Shown one piece after another: positions 24,581-32,720 of a stretch of DNA of 50,264 bases. The stretch lies in NCBI RefSeq assembly GCF_019331805.1, contig NZ_JAHBBE010000021.1, positions 1 to 50,264 on the forward strand, read 5' to 3'. Every line of letters starts with the position of its first letter. Position 1 is the stretch's first letter. The stretch comes from Bifidobacterium pongonis (lineage in GTDB: Bacteria; Actinomycetota; Actinomycetes; Actinomycetales; Bifidobacteriaceae). Under the pieces are notes generated by a model. It did no database searches. It saw only the letters and a program-made list of their open reading frames with translations, and was not told where the DNA came from. A program made the translations under genes and the position numbers.

Positions 24581-25486
24581 TCAACGGCTGGCGCTCGGCT
24601 GTTTCGCCTTGCTCTGTTGCGCGGCGGATTCCTCGTTCTCGCGCTCCTCGTCCAATACATCCGTGGTGACACGGGAGATGTGCAGGGCGAGATAGGCGAT
24701 TTCATCCTCGGTCAGATGCGCGTCCAGGCGCAGGGCCGCCACGGCGGCGATCTTGTCGGCGCAACGCATGGCGTCGGAATACGTTTCCTTGATCGAGTTG
24801 ATGATCGGCTGCGGTTCACGGTCGAGCTGCTTGTTCTGGCTGATGCGGACGAACAGGTAGCGCAGATGGGTGATGAACCTGCCGACGTTGATGCTGTGCT
24901 GGTCGAGTTTTACACCATACGACTGTTCGATCACGGCGAGCATCTGCTGGATGACGCCGGTGATCTTATAGGTGCGGGACAGGTCGCCCGTGGAGAATCC
25001 CGCGTTGACCATGTGCATTGCGAAGGCGACCACTTCCCCTTCGGGGAGGATGCCGCCAAGATACGAATTGAGTACGGCCACAAGCTTCGTCGCTTGTTCG
25101 TATTCGCGCGCGTACAGTGACTGCACTTCGGCCTGCAACGGGTATTCGACGCTGATGCCCTTGTTGATGCGCCTGATGGCGCCGGTGAGATGATCGGCCA
25201 AAGCCATGACGAGGGCTGGACGGCGCTCGACCTGAGCGCCCATGCCGATCCTGGTCATGGCTTCGGTGATCAACCGGATGATTTCGGGCGGAATGCCCGC
25301 GAGCAGTTCCGCCATATGATCCGGATCACGCCCGTCGGAAGGAACGAAACGCTTGACGACTTTCCTTTCGTCGATGCGCTGGCCGGGCTTGGCTTGGAAT
25401 CCCAATCCTCGCCCGGTCAGTATCACTTCGCTATTCCCATCTTTCGCCAGGACGACGTTGTTGTTGAATACGCGAAGTACTTCCAC
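24581..25486 (-). CDS. BglG/LicT-family transcriptional antiterminator
   Basis: A 301-residue RNA-binding regulator. Residues 1-56 are the CAT RNA-binding domain (MEVLRVFNNNVVLAKDGNSE, GRGLGFQAKPGQ). Two PTS regulation domains follow (about 65-170 and 172-280), with the conserved histidines in ADHLTGAI, AMHMVNAG, FITHLRYL and YLALHISR. The PTS phosphorylates such domains, so sugar supply sets its activity. It binds a RAT hairpin and prevents formation of an overlapping terminator. Exactly such a RAT/terminator pair lies in the leader of the adjacent PTS gene, 42 bp upstream on the same strand. Confidence 0.93.
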   Translation of the reverse strand: MEVLRVFNNNVVLAKDGNSEVILTGRGLGFQAKPGQRIDERKVVKRFVPSDGRDPDHMAELLAGIPPEIIRLITEAMTRIGMGAQVERRPALVMALADHLTGAIRRINKGISVEYPLQAEVQSLYAREYEQATKLVAVLNSYLGGILPEGEVVAFAMHMVNAGFSTGDLSRTYKITGVIQQMLAVIEQSYGVKLDQHSINVGRFITHLRYLFVRISQNKQLDREPQPIINSIKETYSDAMRCADKIAAVAALRLDAHLTEDEIAYLALHISRVTTDVLDEERENEESAAQQSKAKQPSASR

Positions 25487-25528
25487 CGTTTTCGTTCCTT
25501 CCCCAGACGTCGATGTCGTCAGACATCG

Positions 25529-27628
25529 TCAGTGCTGGATATCGATTACCACATCACCGGCCTTCACATCGATATCCGTCTTCGGCGTGACCGAGGCAAG
25601 GGCCATGGTGTTGGTCACCGTCATCAGCGTCGTGGTGCTGTACCCGGCCTGCTTGACCTTATCGAAGTCAACAGTCACCAGAGTATCACCAGCGTTCACT
25701 CGCTGATCGGTCTTTACGGCGACGGCGAAGCCTTCACCGTTCATCTTCACCGTGTCGATGCCGACATGCACGAGCACTTCCACGCCGTCATCGGTCTTGA
25801 TACCGAAGGCGTGGCCGGTTTCGGCGACGGTGGAGAGCACGCCGGAGACCGGGGCGACCACGGTGGAGTCGGACGGCTGGATGGCGACGCCCTCACCCAG
25901 TGCGCGGGAGGCGAACACCGGGTCGCCGGACTCGTCGAGGGAGACGACGTGGCCGGACAGCGGGGATGCGACGGTGGTGGTCGCCACTGCGGTGGCGGTG
26001 GCGGTCGCCGCAGCGGGAGCGGCCGGGGCAGCCGGGGCGGAAGCGGCGGCGTTGACGGCCTTCTTGGCTTCCTGTTCGGCGATGTAGTCGGCGGCACGCT
26101 GCTTGGCTTCGGCCTTCTGCTCCGGGGTGCGGTAGTCGAAGGTCACGACCATGAGGAAGGACACGATGAACGCGGCCGCGATGGACACGGCATAGACCCA
26201 CATCTGGTTGAACACCGGGATGGTGAGCAGCGAGGTGAAGGCGAAGGCGGTGGTGGTCACGCCGTGCACGACGGCGCCGGAAGCGACGGTGGACGGGAAG
26301 AGCCAGCCGAGGATGGCGATGGTGACGCCACCGGTGGCGCAGCCGACCAGCATGCGCTTGTAGACCATCTTGTAACGCAGGTGGATGCCGTACAGGGACG
26401 GCTCGGAAACGCCACCGAGCAGACCGGCAGCGAGGGCGCCGAGGGAGGTCTGGCGCATGACCGGGTCCTTATCGCGCACGGCAAGGAACAGCACACCGGC
26501 GGTAGCGCCGAAGCAGGCGAAGTTCCAAGTACCCATCGGGCCCTGGATGAAGTCGTAGCCCAGCGTCTGAATGTTCATGAGCATAAGGGCGTTGAGCGGC
26601 CAGTGCAGACCCAGCGGCACCAGGAACGGGTACAGCAGCGGGATGACGATGGCGAAGACGAACGGCGCGTTCGCGTTCATCCAGGCGAGGCCGACACCGA
26701 GCTCGTTGCCTGCCCACACGCCCAGCGGGCCGATGAGGAAGGCGGTCAGTGCGCCGACGATGATCAGCGAGAAGAACGGCACGAAGACAAGCTGGACGCT
26801 TTCGGGGATGATCTTCTTCAGCCCGTGGTAGACGAGCGCCAGCACGGCGGCCATCAGCAGCGGCACGAACACGTTGCCGGAGTAGTCGCTCAGCAGCATC
26901 GGCAGACCGAAGATCTTGGCGGTGCAGGAGGTGGTGCCCAAGGCCTGGTTGGTGGTGCAGACGGTGTCCGTGAAGGTCTTGGTGTCCATCAGGCTGGTGA
27001 ACTGCGGGGTCATGAGCATGGCCATGATCGCGCCGCCCAGCCACGGGTCGACCTTCAGCTTCTTGGCCGCGTTGTACGCGATCATGATCGGCAGGAAGTA
27101 GAACACGCCCTTCCAGATCGCCTTCACGAACACCCAGCCGGCGGACGCCTCATCGTTCGGGATCACGTTCAGCGAGATCAGCAGGTTGACCAGCGCGATG
27201 ATGATGGAGGCGCCGAGCAGCACGCCCAGGATCGGGCGGAACGAATCGGACAGATACTCGAAGAACGCATCAAGCCATGCGAACTTGCCGCGCGCCTTGG
27301 CGCGTTCCGCGGCCTTGACCTCGGCATCGGTCATCTGGCCACCGGACTTGCCGCCCTTGCTCGCGGCAGCACCGGCGTTGGCCATCTCCGGCAGATGCAT
27401 GATGTCCTCGTAGACGTTGGCGACGCCGCCGCCGATAACGACCTGGTAACGGTTGTCGCCCTGCGGCACGGTGCCAAGCACACCCTTGGTACCGTCCAGA
27501 CGAGCCTGATCGACCTTGCCAGCGTCCACCAGCTCGAAGCGCAGACGCGTGGCGCAATGGGTGAGGCTGCGAACGTTCTCAGCACCACCAATCGCAGCAA
27601 TGATCTGCGACGCGGTTGACTCAGCCAT
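25529..27628 (-). CDS. PTS sugar permease EIIBCA (glucose/beta-glucoside superfamily)
   Basis: A 699-residue fused PTS permease. Domain order is IIB (1-90, phosphorylated Cys25 in LTHCATRLRF), IIC membrane domain (about 120-470, with GGVSEPSLYGIHLRYK), an Ala/Pro linker, then IIA (about 555-699, phosphorylated His621 in VLVHVGIDTVKMNG). It imports and phosphorylates one sugar using phosphoenolpyruvate. By family order it is of the BglP type. I recall a Bifidobacterium breve system of this kind with an antiterminator that serves fructose, so the substrate should not be assumed to be a beta-glucoside. GGAAGG precedes the start, and the leader holds a RAT and terminator. Confidence 0.9.
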   Translation of the reverse strand: MAESTASQIIAAIGGAENVRSLTHCATRLRFELVDAGKVDQARLDGTKGVLGTVPQGDNRYQVVIGGGVANVYEDIMHLPEMANAGAAASKGGKSGGQMTDAEVKAAERAKARGKFAWLDAFFEYLSDSFRPILGVLLGASIIIALVNLLISLNVIPNDEASAGWVFVKAIWKGVFYFLPIMIAYNAAKKLKVDPWLGGAIMAMLMTPQFTSLMDTKTFTDTVCTTNQALGTTSCTAKIFGLPMLLSDYSGNVFVPLLMAAVLALVYHGLKKIIPESVQLVFVPFFSLIIVGALTAFLIGPLGVWAGNELGVGLAWMNANAPFVFAIVIPLLYPFLVPLGLHWPLNALMLMNIQTLGYDFIQGPMGTWNFACFGATAGVLFLAVRDKDPVMRQTSLGALAAGLLGGVSEPSLYGIHLRYKMVYKRMLVGCATGGVTIAILGWLFPSTVASGAVVHGVTTTAFAFTSLLTIPVFNQMWVYAVSIAAAFIVSFLMVVTFDYRTPEQKAEAKQRAADYIAEQEAKKAVNAAASAPAAPAAPAAATATATAVATTTVASPLSGHVVSLDESGDPVFASRALGEGVAIQPSDSTVVAPVSGVLSTVAETGHAFGIKTDDGVEVLVHVGIDTVKMNGEGFAVAVKTDQRVNAGDTLVTVDFDKVKQAGYSTTTLMTVTNTMALASVTPKTDIDVKAGDVVIDIQH

Positions 27629-27686
27629 TTTCCCTTCCTTCCTTGTTTCATTTCCATTCTTCGCCCCGCAGGCCGTCCTCACCGAC

Positions 27687-27734
27687 AAAAAAGACCTGAG
27701 GTAAGGCATGTGAATATGCCAAACCTCAGGTCTT
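27687..27734 (-). terminator. Antiterminator-controlled leader terminator of the PTS gene
   Basis: On the minus strand AAGACCTGAGGT (27734-27723) pairs perfectly with ACCTCAGGTCTT (27702-27691), with an inner GGCAT/ATGCC stem. TTTTTT runs through 27687-27692, so this is a textbook intrinsic terminator. It lies about 60-105 bases before the PTS start codon, in the leader rather than after a gene. Confidence 0.9.
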
Positions 27735-27758
27735 GCGTCTGTAATGGACTAGCAACCC
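27729..27758 (-). promoter_or_regulatory. Putative ribonucleic antiterminator (RAT)
   Basis: A 30-nt segment on the minus strand begins GGGTTGCTAGTC and ends CAGACGCAAGACC, resembling the RAT consensus (GG-TTGTTACT ... CAGGCAAAACC). Its last six bases are the first six of the terminator's 5' arm, so RAT and terminator exclude each other. This is the expected target of the antiterminator encoded at 24581-25486. Confidence 0.75.
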
Positions 27759-27943
27759 TGCGAGTAGTCGAATGGAATGCAGTTTACACCACGTTTACAT
27801 GATTGGCAAAATTCTTCGTTGAGGACGCAACGGTTTGCCGCGGCATCATTACCGTGCTTCCCGACACGCCGCGCGACAAGTTCGTGCCAACGTTTTCACC
27901 GAACAAAATATGACATTACCGCACATTAGCCCATGCCCCGTGG

Positions 27944-27949
27944 CACAAT
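27944..27949 (+). promoter_or_regulatory. Putative -10 of a leaderless pgm mRNA
   Basis: CACAAT ends seven bases before the ATG, and no ribosome binding site precedes the start. Between here and the PTS leader at about 27760 I see only AT-rich promoter-like DNA for the two divergent genes. Confidence 0.4.
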
Positions 27950-27956
27950 AAGTCTC

Positions 27957-29633
27957 ATGGTTGCAAATAATGCGGGCAAACCCGCCACCCCAGCAGATCT
28001 GATCAATGTCGACGAAGTCATTGGCAAGTACTACGACGTCGTCCCCGACCCGTCCGTTCCGGAACAGCGCGTCTCCTTCGGCACCTCCGGTCACCGCGGA
28101 TCGTCCCTGAAGACCTCGTTCAACGAGGCCCACATCGTCGCCATCACCCAGGCCATTGCGGAATACCGCAAGAAGGCCGGCGTGAACGGTCCTCTGTACA
28201 TCGGCCGCGACACCCACGCCCTGTCCGAGCCGGCTTGGAAGACCGCCATCGAGGTCCTCGTCGCCAACGGCGTGCGCGTGCGCATCGATTCCCGTGACGA
28301 CTTCACCCCGACCCCGGTTGTGTCCCAGGCCATCCTGACCCACAACCGCGCCGCGGACGGCACCCAGCGCTTCACCGGCGACGGCCTCGCCGACGGCATC
28401 GTTGTCACCCCGTCCCACAACCCGCCCACCGACGGCGGTTTCAAGTACGACCCGGTCACCGGCGGCCCGGCACCGGCCGACGTGACCAACGCCATCGCCG
28501 ACCGAGCCAACGAGCTGCTCGGCGATTTCAAGAACGTCAAGCGCGTCCCGTTCGAGCAGGCCATCAAGTCCGACCTGGTCGAGCGCTTCGACTACCGCGA
28601 CCACTACGTCTCCGACCTGGAGAACGTCATCGACTTCGACGTCATCCGTTCCTCCGGCGTACGTCTGGGCATCGACCCGCTCGGCGGCGCTTCTGTCAAC
28701 TACTGGCCGCTGATGAACGAGAAGTTCAACCTGACCATCGATGTCGTGCGCCCGCAGGTCGACCCGACCTGGAGCTTTATGACCATCGACCACGACGGCA
28801 AGATCCGTATGGATCCGTCCTCCCCGTACGCGATGAAGGGTCTGGTGGACTCCCTCAACAACGGCGCTTGGGACAAGTACGATCTGGTCGGCGGCACCGA
28901 TCCGGACGCCGATCGTCACGGCATCGTCTGCCCGAACTGGGGCGTGATGAACCCGAACCACTACATCGCCGTGTGCGTGGAGTACCTGTTCGGCGGCAAC
29001 CGCCCGGGTTGGCCGGAGAACGCCGGCATCGGCAAGACCCTGGTCTCCTCCTCCCTGATCGACCGCGTGGCCGCCTCCATCAACGCCAAGCTCGTTGAGG
29101 TGCCGGTCGGCTTCAAGTGGTTCGTCGACCCGCTGTTCAAGGGCGAAGTCGCCTTCGGCGGCGAGGAAAGCTCCGGCATGAGCTTCCTGCGCAAGGATGG
29201 CCGCGTCTGGACCACCGATAAGGACGGTCTGATCCCCGACCTGCTGGCCGCCGAGATCACCGCGAAGACCGGCAAGAACCCGGCCCAGCTGCATCAGGAG
29301 CAGGTCGAGCGCTTCGGCGAAAGCTGGTACAAGCGCGTCGACACCCCGACCACCCTCGAGCAGAAGCAGAAGTTCGCCAAGCTCACCGGCGACGACGTCG
29401 CGGCCACCCAGCTGGCCGGCGAGGACATCACCGCCAAGCTCACCGAAGCCCCTGGCAACCACGCCAAGATCGGCGGCCTGAAGGTCACCACCGAGAACAA
29501 CTGGTTCGCGGCCCGTCCTTCCGGCACCGAGAACATCTACAAGGTGTACGCCGAGTCCTTCGAGTCCCCCGAGGCTCTGGACAAGGTGCTCGCCGAGGCC
29601 ACCGAGGTCGTCGACAAGGCTCTGGCCGACTGA
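27957..29633 (+). CDS. pgm: Phosphoglucomutase, alpha-D-glucose phosphate-specific
   Basis: A 558-residue cytoplasmic enzyme interconverting glucose 1-phosphate and glucose 6-phosphate, central to glycogen and exopolysaccharide metabolism. Substrate loop FGTSGHRGSS lies near the N-terminus. The phosphoserine motif VTPSHNPPTDGG carries Ser153. GGTDPDADRHG is the magnesium site, GGEESSGMS the sugar-binding loop and ARPSGTENIYK the phosphate-binding C-terminal loop. The length fits the E. coli Pgm type. The start at 27957 is preferred to an ATG 24 bases upstream because the N-terminus then matches the family; neither has a Shine-Dalgarno sequence. A strong terminator follows. Confidence 0.95.
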   Translation: MVANNAGKPATPADLINVDEVIGKYYDVVPDPSVPEQRVSFGTSGHRGSSLKTSFNEAHIVAITQAIAEYRKKAGVNGPLYIGRDTHALSEPAWKTAIEVLVANGVRVRIDSRDDFTPTPVVSQAILTHNRAADGTQRFTGDGLADGIVVTPSHNPPTDGGFKYDPVTGGPAPADVTNAIADRANELLGDFKNVKRVPFEQAIKSDLVERFDYRDHYVSDLENVIDFDVIRSSGVRLGIDPLGGASVNYWPLMNEKFNLTIDVVRPQVDPTWSFMTIDHDGKIRMDPSSPYAMKGLVDSLNNGAWDKYDLVGGTDPDADRHGIVCPNWGVMNPNHYIAVCVEYLFGGNRPGWPENAGIGKTLVSSSLIDRVAASINAKLVEVPVGFKWFVDPLFKGEVAFGGEESSGMSFLRKDGRVWTTDKDGLIPDLLAAEITAKTGKNPAQLHQEQVERFGESWYKRVDTPTTLEQKQKFAKLTGDDVAATQLAGEDITAKLTEAPGNHAKIGGLKVTTENNWFAARPSGTENIYKVYAESFESPEALDKVLAEATEVVDKALAD

Positions 29634-29666
29634 TTCGGCAAGGCTTCAGCCTGAACGCCTGTCTTT

Positions 29667-29702
29667 GGGGCGGATCCGCACATATCGCGGGTCCGCCCCT
29701 TT
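29667..29702 (+). terminator. pgm terminator
   Basis: GGGGCGGATCCGC (29667-29679) pairs with GCGGGTCCGCCCC (29687-29699) apart from one G-T, and is followed by TTTCGTTT. Confidence 0.88.
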
Positions 29703-29832
29703 CGTTTGCCCGTCACCCGCTTCCGCCCCGTCTAGCCCTCCCACGCATAGCGGCGGTAACGCAGGCTGGGCATGGCGTAGGCTGTCTAAAGGCATCGCCC
29801 CGCGCCCGGGGCGCATGAGGAAAGGATCTCGT

Positions 29833-30861
29833 ATGACCATCACCGTTTCCACGGACGGATCGGCATTGGGCAACCCCAACGGCCCCATGGGCTGGGCCTG
29901 GGCGGATCACGCCAGGAACGCCGGCGGCACGCCCGGCCACAGGCACGACGACCGCGGCTACGACCATGGCGGGGCGACCAACGGCACCAATCAGATCGGC
30001 GAATTGTGCGCCGTATTGGAAGCGCTGCGCGCGCACCCTGGCGCGGAACCGCTGCTCATCGAATCGGATTCGCAGTATGCCATCAACTGTTCCACCAAAT
30101 GGGTGAAGGGCTGGAAGAAGAACGGCTGGAAGAACTCGCAGAAGAAGCCGGTGAAGAACGCCGAGCTCATCAAGGCCATCGATGCCGAAATCGCCAAGCG
30201 CGAAGGCCCCGTCGATTTCCGTTGGGTGAAGGGCCATGCGGGCAATGCCGGCAACGAGCTGGTCGACGAGTTGGCGCGCGGGTACGCCACGGACTGCCGT
30301 TCCGGCGCCAAGGACGGCTATCTGCCCATCGAGGGGTGGCAATCCCTGCTGCATTCCGAATATTCCGCCGGTACCGACGTGCCGCCGGACGTCCAGCTGG
30401 TTCTCGACGGCAAGGCGAGCGCCGACTCGCTCAGGCCTGTATTCGAGATGGACGGCGATGAACAAGCCGATGCCGATCATGATGCGAAGCGTCCGGAGGA
30501 GCATCAACCCGAGCCTTCCGTGAAACAACCCGTGAAACAGTCTGCCGACAATGAACACGCCGAATCGCGCACAACCTCGCGAACGGCGACGCAAGCGGCG
30601 CAACCCACGCCGCAACAACCCGCACCGCAACAGCACGCACCGCAACAGCACGCACAGCCCACACAGCAGGCCGCACCACAGCACATCGGCAGGCCGTCCG
30701 GCTTGAACGTTTCGGGCGACCTGACATTCTCCCCCGCCCCGAAAACCAGCCCCTACTTCACCGGCGAACCAATGCCCGTGCACGGCTACATCGAAATCGA
30801 CGGTTATGTGGACGGCGACGGCAACCTGCACATCACCAATACGCCGTTCATGCGGCGGTAA
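29833..30861 (+). CDS. Ribonuclease HI with long glutamine-rich extension
   Basis: A 342-residue protein. Residues 1-155 are a type 1 RNase H that cuts RNA in RNA-DNA hybrids; the four catalytic acids are visible as Asp8 (VSTDGS), Glu57 (QIGELCAV), Asp79 (ESDSQYA) and Asp145 (NELVDELA). The rest is unusual: a conserved-looking stretch to about 215, a disordered Gln/Ala/Pro/His linker (about 235-300, repeated PQQHA) and a C-terminal segment ending GYVDGDGNLHITNTPFMRR. AGGAAAGGA gives the start. A -10-like TAGGCT lies at 29778-29783. Confidence 0.87.
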   Translation: MTITVSTDGSALGNPNGPMGWAWADHARNAGGTPGHRHDDRGYDHGGATNGTNQIGELCAVLEALRAHPGAEPLLIESDSQYAINCSTKWVKGWKKNGWKNSQKKPVKNAELIKAIDAEIAKREGPVDFRWVKGHAGNAGNELVDELARGYATDCRSGAKDGYLPIEGWQSLLHSEYSAGTDVPPDVQLVLDGKASADSLRPVFEMDGDEQADADHDAKRPEEHQPEPSVKQPVKQSADNEHAESRTTSRTATQAAQPTPQQPAPQQHAPQQHAQPTQQAAPQHIGRPSGLNVSGDLTFSPAPKTSPYFTGEPMPVHGYIEIDGYVDGDGNLHITNTPFMRR

Positions 30862-30970
30862 AACCCCGAATTACAATGGACACGACGTTCCATCGCCGCC
30901 GTGACACGGTAGGATGGAAACGACTTACTGGCAACGACGCTTCCATAGCGCCTATAAGCAAGGAGAAGGC

Positions 30971-31669
30971 ATGGACAAGGCACAACAGGACGCCATGAAG
31001 AAAGCGGCTGGCATTGAGGCCGCCAAGCTCATCCAGAACGGCATGATCGCCGGTCTGGGAACCGGTTCCACCGTGAAGTTCCTCGTGGACGAACTCGGCC
31101 GCCGCGTGCAGGAGGAAGGCCTGCAGTTCACCGGCGTCACCACCTCCCGCCGTACGCAGGAACAGGCCGAGAGCTTCGGCATCAAGATCGTGGACATCGA
31201 TGACGTCGACCACATCGACGTGACCATCGACGGCGCCGACGAAGTCGACAAGAACTTCAACGGCATCAAGGGCGGCGGCGCGGCCCTGCTGTGGGAGAAG
31301 ATCGTGGCTACCAACTCCAACAAGATCGTCTGGATCGTCGACGAGTCCAAGGTCGTCGACACCATCGGCAAGTTCCCGCTGCCGGTCGAGGTGATTCCGT
31401 TCGGCGCCGGCCAGGTCGTCAAGAAGTTCGAGGCCAAGGGCTACAAGCCGGTGCTGCGTCTCGACGCCGATGGCAAGGAAGTCCGCACCGACGAGAACAA
31501 CTTCGTGGTCGACCTGCATCTTGAGCGCATCGACCGCCCCGCCGAATTGGCCGAAGATCTCATCAACACCGTCGGTGTCGTCGAGCACGGCCTGTTCCTC
31601 AACATGGTCGACACCGTGATCGTGGGCAATCCCGACGGCCCGCGCATTCTGACCAATTCCAACAAGTGA
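30971..31669 (+). CDS. rpiA: Ribose-5-phosphate isomerase A
   Basis: A 232-residue enzyme that interconverts ribose 5-phosphate and ribulose 5-phosphate, a step in the pentose part of the bifid shunt. [16 protein letters not shown] is the phosphate-binding loop, TIDGADEVD and [13 protein letters not shown] are the substrate and catalytic blocks (Asp and Glu). AGGAGA precedes the start. An upstream in-frame ATG at 30914 lacks a binding site. The gene ends in a strong terminator. Confidence 0.96.
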   Translation: MDKAQQDAMKKAAGIEAAKLIQNGMIAGLGTGSTVKFLVDELGRRVQEEGLQFTGVTTSRRTQEQAESFGIKIVDIDDVDHIDVTIDGADEVDKNFNGIKGGGAALLWEKIVATNSNKIVWIVDESKVVDTIGKFPLPVEVIPFGAGQVVKKFEAKGYKPVLRLDADGKEVRTDENNFVVDLHLERIDRPAELAEDLINTVGVVEHGLFLNMVDTVIVGNPDGPRILTNSNK

Positions 31670-31693
31670 TGCCTAATATCACCGCAAACTGAC

Positions 31694-31730
31694 CGAGGGC
31701 CCGGACGAATCCGTCCGGGCCCTCGTCGTT
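31694..31730 (+). terminator. rpiA terminator
   Basis: GAGGGCCCGGACG (31695-31707) and CGTCCGGGCCCTC (31712-31724) form a perfect 13-bp stem with loop AATC, followed by GTCGTTTT. Confidence 0.9.
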
Positions 31731-31800
31731 TTCTCCTTGCCATTACGGCATCCGCGGCGTTCCCATCATGCGCCGACACACCCACGCATATCATAAACGG

Positions 31801-31841
31801 CAAAAACGAACCCCGCGGGCGTATGCCTCGCGGGGTTCGTT
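31801..31841 (-). terminator. Terminator of the bS22-like gene
   Basis: AACGAACCCCGCG and CGCGGGGTTCGTT form a perfect 13-bp stem. On the minus strand it is followed by TTTTG, 22 bases after the stop codon of the mini gene at 31864. Confidence 0.88.
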
Positions 31842-31863
31842 AATGCCTTAAAGCCTTGTAAGA

Positions 31864-31953
31864 CTACTTGCGCTGGTGGCGGGTCTTACGCAGCAGTTTG
31901 CGGTGCTTCTTCTTGCTCATCCGCTTGCGGCGCTTCTTGATGACGGAACCCAT
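31864..31953 (-). CDS. bS22-type mini ribosomal protein (AURKAIP1/COX24 domain)
   Basis: A 29-residue, extremely basic protein starting MGSVIKKRRKRMSKKKHRKL. It matches the actinobacterial small-subunit protein bS22, known from mycobacterial ribosome structures, whose mitochondrial relative is mS38/AURKAIP1. It would bind 16S rRNA near the decoding region. The small size is normal for the family. GGAGG lies seven bases before the ATG, a clear terminator follows, and a -10-like TATAGT with a palindrome lies upstream, so it is a complete single-gene unit. Confidence 0.9.
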   Translation of the reverse strand: MGSVIKKRRKRMSKKKHRKLLRKTRHQRK

Positions 31954-31979
31954 CTGAAGCCTCCATTCCGATTAATCGT

Positions 31980-32003
31980 AAAGTTGCAACTTTCCAAACT
32001 ATA
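31980..32003 (-). promoter_or_regulatory. Promoter and 14-bp palindrome before the bS22-like gene
   Basis: AAAGTTGCAACTTT (31980-31993) is a perfect palindrome. On the minus strand a -10-like TATAGT occupies 32003-31998, placing the palindrome at the expected transcription start. A repressor bound there would block the gene. Confidence 0.5.
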
Positions 32004-32035
32004 CACGTTCTTACGGACTATGCCACTTCCGTGTA

Positions 32036-32641
32036 TCACAGGGGGAATTTCTGCACGAAACGCTCCACGCCGGCCGCGGAACCGGTGGCCTGGAACACGA
32101 CCGTGTCGTTGTACCACACCGCCGTCGCGAACTTGGTGTTCTCCTTGTTCTCGCGAACCACGTATTCGCCCGTCTCGTTGCCACGCACCTTCACCGCGCC
32201 GGAATACAGGGTCTTACCGGTCAGCTTCTCGGTCAGGGAATTGTACTGGGTCTTCGCGGAGTCGGAAACGCTCCACTGGCCGACGATCAGCGTGATGTCC
32301 TCGCTTTTCTTGCCGGTGCTGTAGGTCAGCGTGTACTCCTCCAGCGGCGACGTGGACTTCCACGTCTCCGAACTGTCGGCCTTGGTGCGCGCGAAATTCA
32401 GCACGCTGTCCGGCATGGCCTTAAGCAGCTCGGTGGAGTCCTTCGGCAAGGCCACGGCATCGATGGCGGGTTTGGTGGGCTCCTTCACCTGCTCCTGTTG
32501 CTGCTGTTGCTGCGAGGCCTGCTTGTTCAACGCCCAACCGGGCCATACGAAGGCCGACGCCATGGACAGCGCGATGATTACCACGGCGACGATGATGACG
32601 ATGAACAATTTGCGATGCGATGAGCTGCGTGTATTCGGCAT
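32036..32641 (-). CDS. Membrane-anchored extracytoplasmic protein of unknown function
   Basis: A 201-residue protein with a basic N-terminus (MPNTRSSSHRK), one membrane helix (about 12-34, LFIVIIVAVVIIALSMASAF) without a lipobox Cys, and an exposed domain. A poly-Gln stretch follows the anchor. The domain contains no family motif I recognise; LTLIVGQWSVSDSA-like strands and FVQKFP near the end suggest a small alpha/beta fold. It diverges from radA across 79 bp. No ribosome binding site is seen; CACAAT ends six bases before the ATG. Confidence 0.7.
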   Translation of the reverse strand: MPNTRSSSHRKLFIVIIVAVVIIALSMASAFVWPGWALNKQASQQQQQQEQVKEPTKPAIDAVALPKDSTELLKAMPDSVLNFARTKADSSETWKSTSPLEEYTLTYSTGKKSEDITLIVGQWSVSDSAKTQYNSLTEKLTGKTLYSGAVKVRGNETGEYVVRENKENTKFATAVWYNDTVVFQATGSAAGVERFVQKFPL

Positions 32642-32647
32642 ATTTCG

Positions 32648-32653
32648 ATTGTG
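32648..32653 (-). promoter_or_regulatory. Putative -10 of a leaderless mRNA for the anchored protein
   Basis: On the minus strand CACAAT is followed by CGAAAT and the ATG, the same spacing as before pgm and the PspC kinase. Confidence 0.4.
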
Positions 32654-32707
32654 GCACAGCCGTCTGACGCTCCGGCAGTAGCGAAACGGCTTGTCGCTTC
32701 GCCTCGG

Positions 32708-32713
32708 TAGCGT
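32708..32713 (+). promoter_or_regulatory. Putative -10 of a leaderless radA mRNA
   Basis: TAGCGT is followed by seven bases and the radA ATG. No Shine-Dalgarno sequence is present. Confidence 0.4.
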
Positions 32714-32720
32714 CGGTTCC

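Noticed and set aside
25190..27619. Long open frame on the plus strand, 809 codons
   Set aside because: It is antisense to the PTS gene, rich in His, Gly and Arg, and matches no family. It results from high GC at third codon positions.
27849..29462. Minus-strand open frame over pgm
   Set aside because: Shadow of a highly biased gene; no motifs, and pgm is unambiguous.
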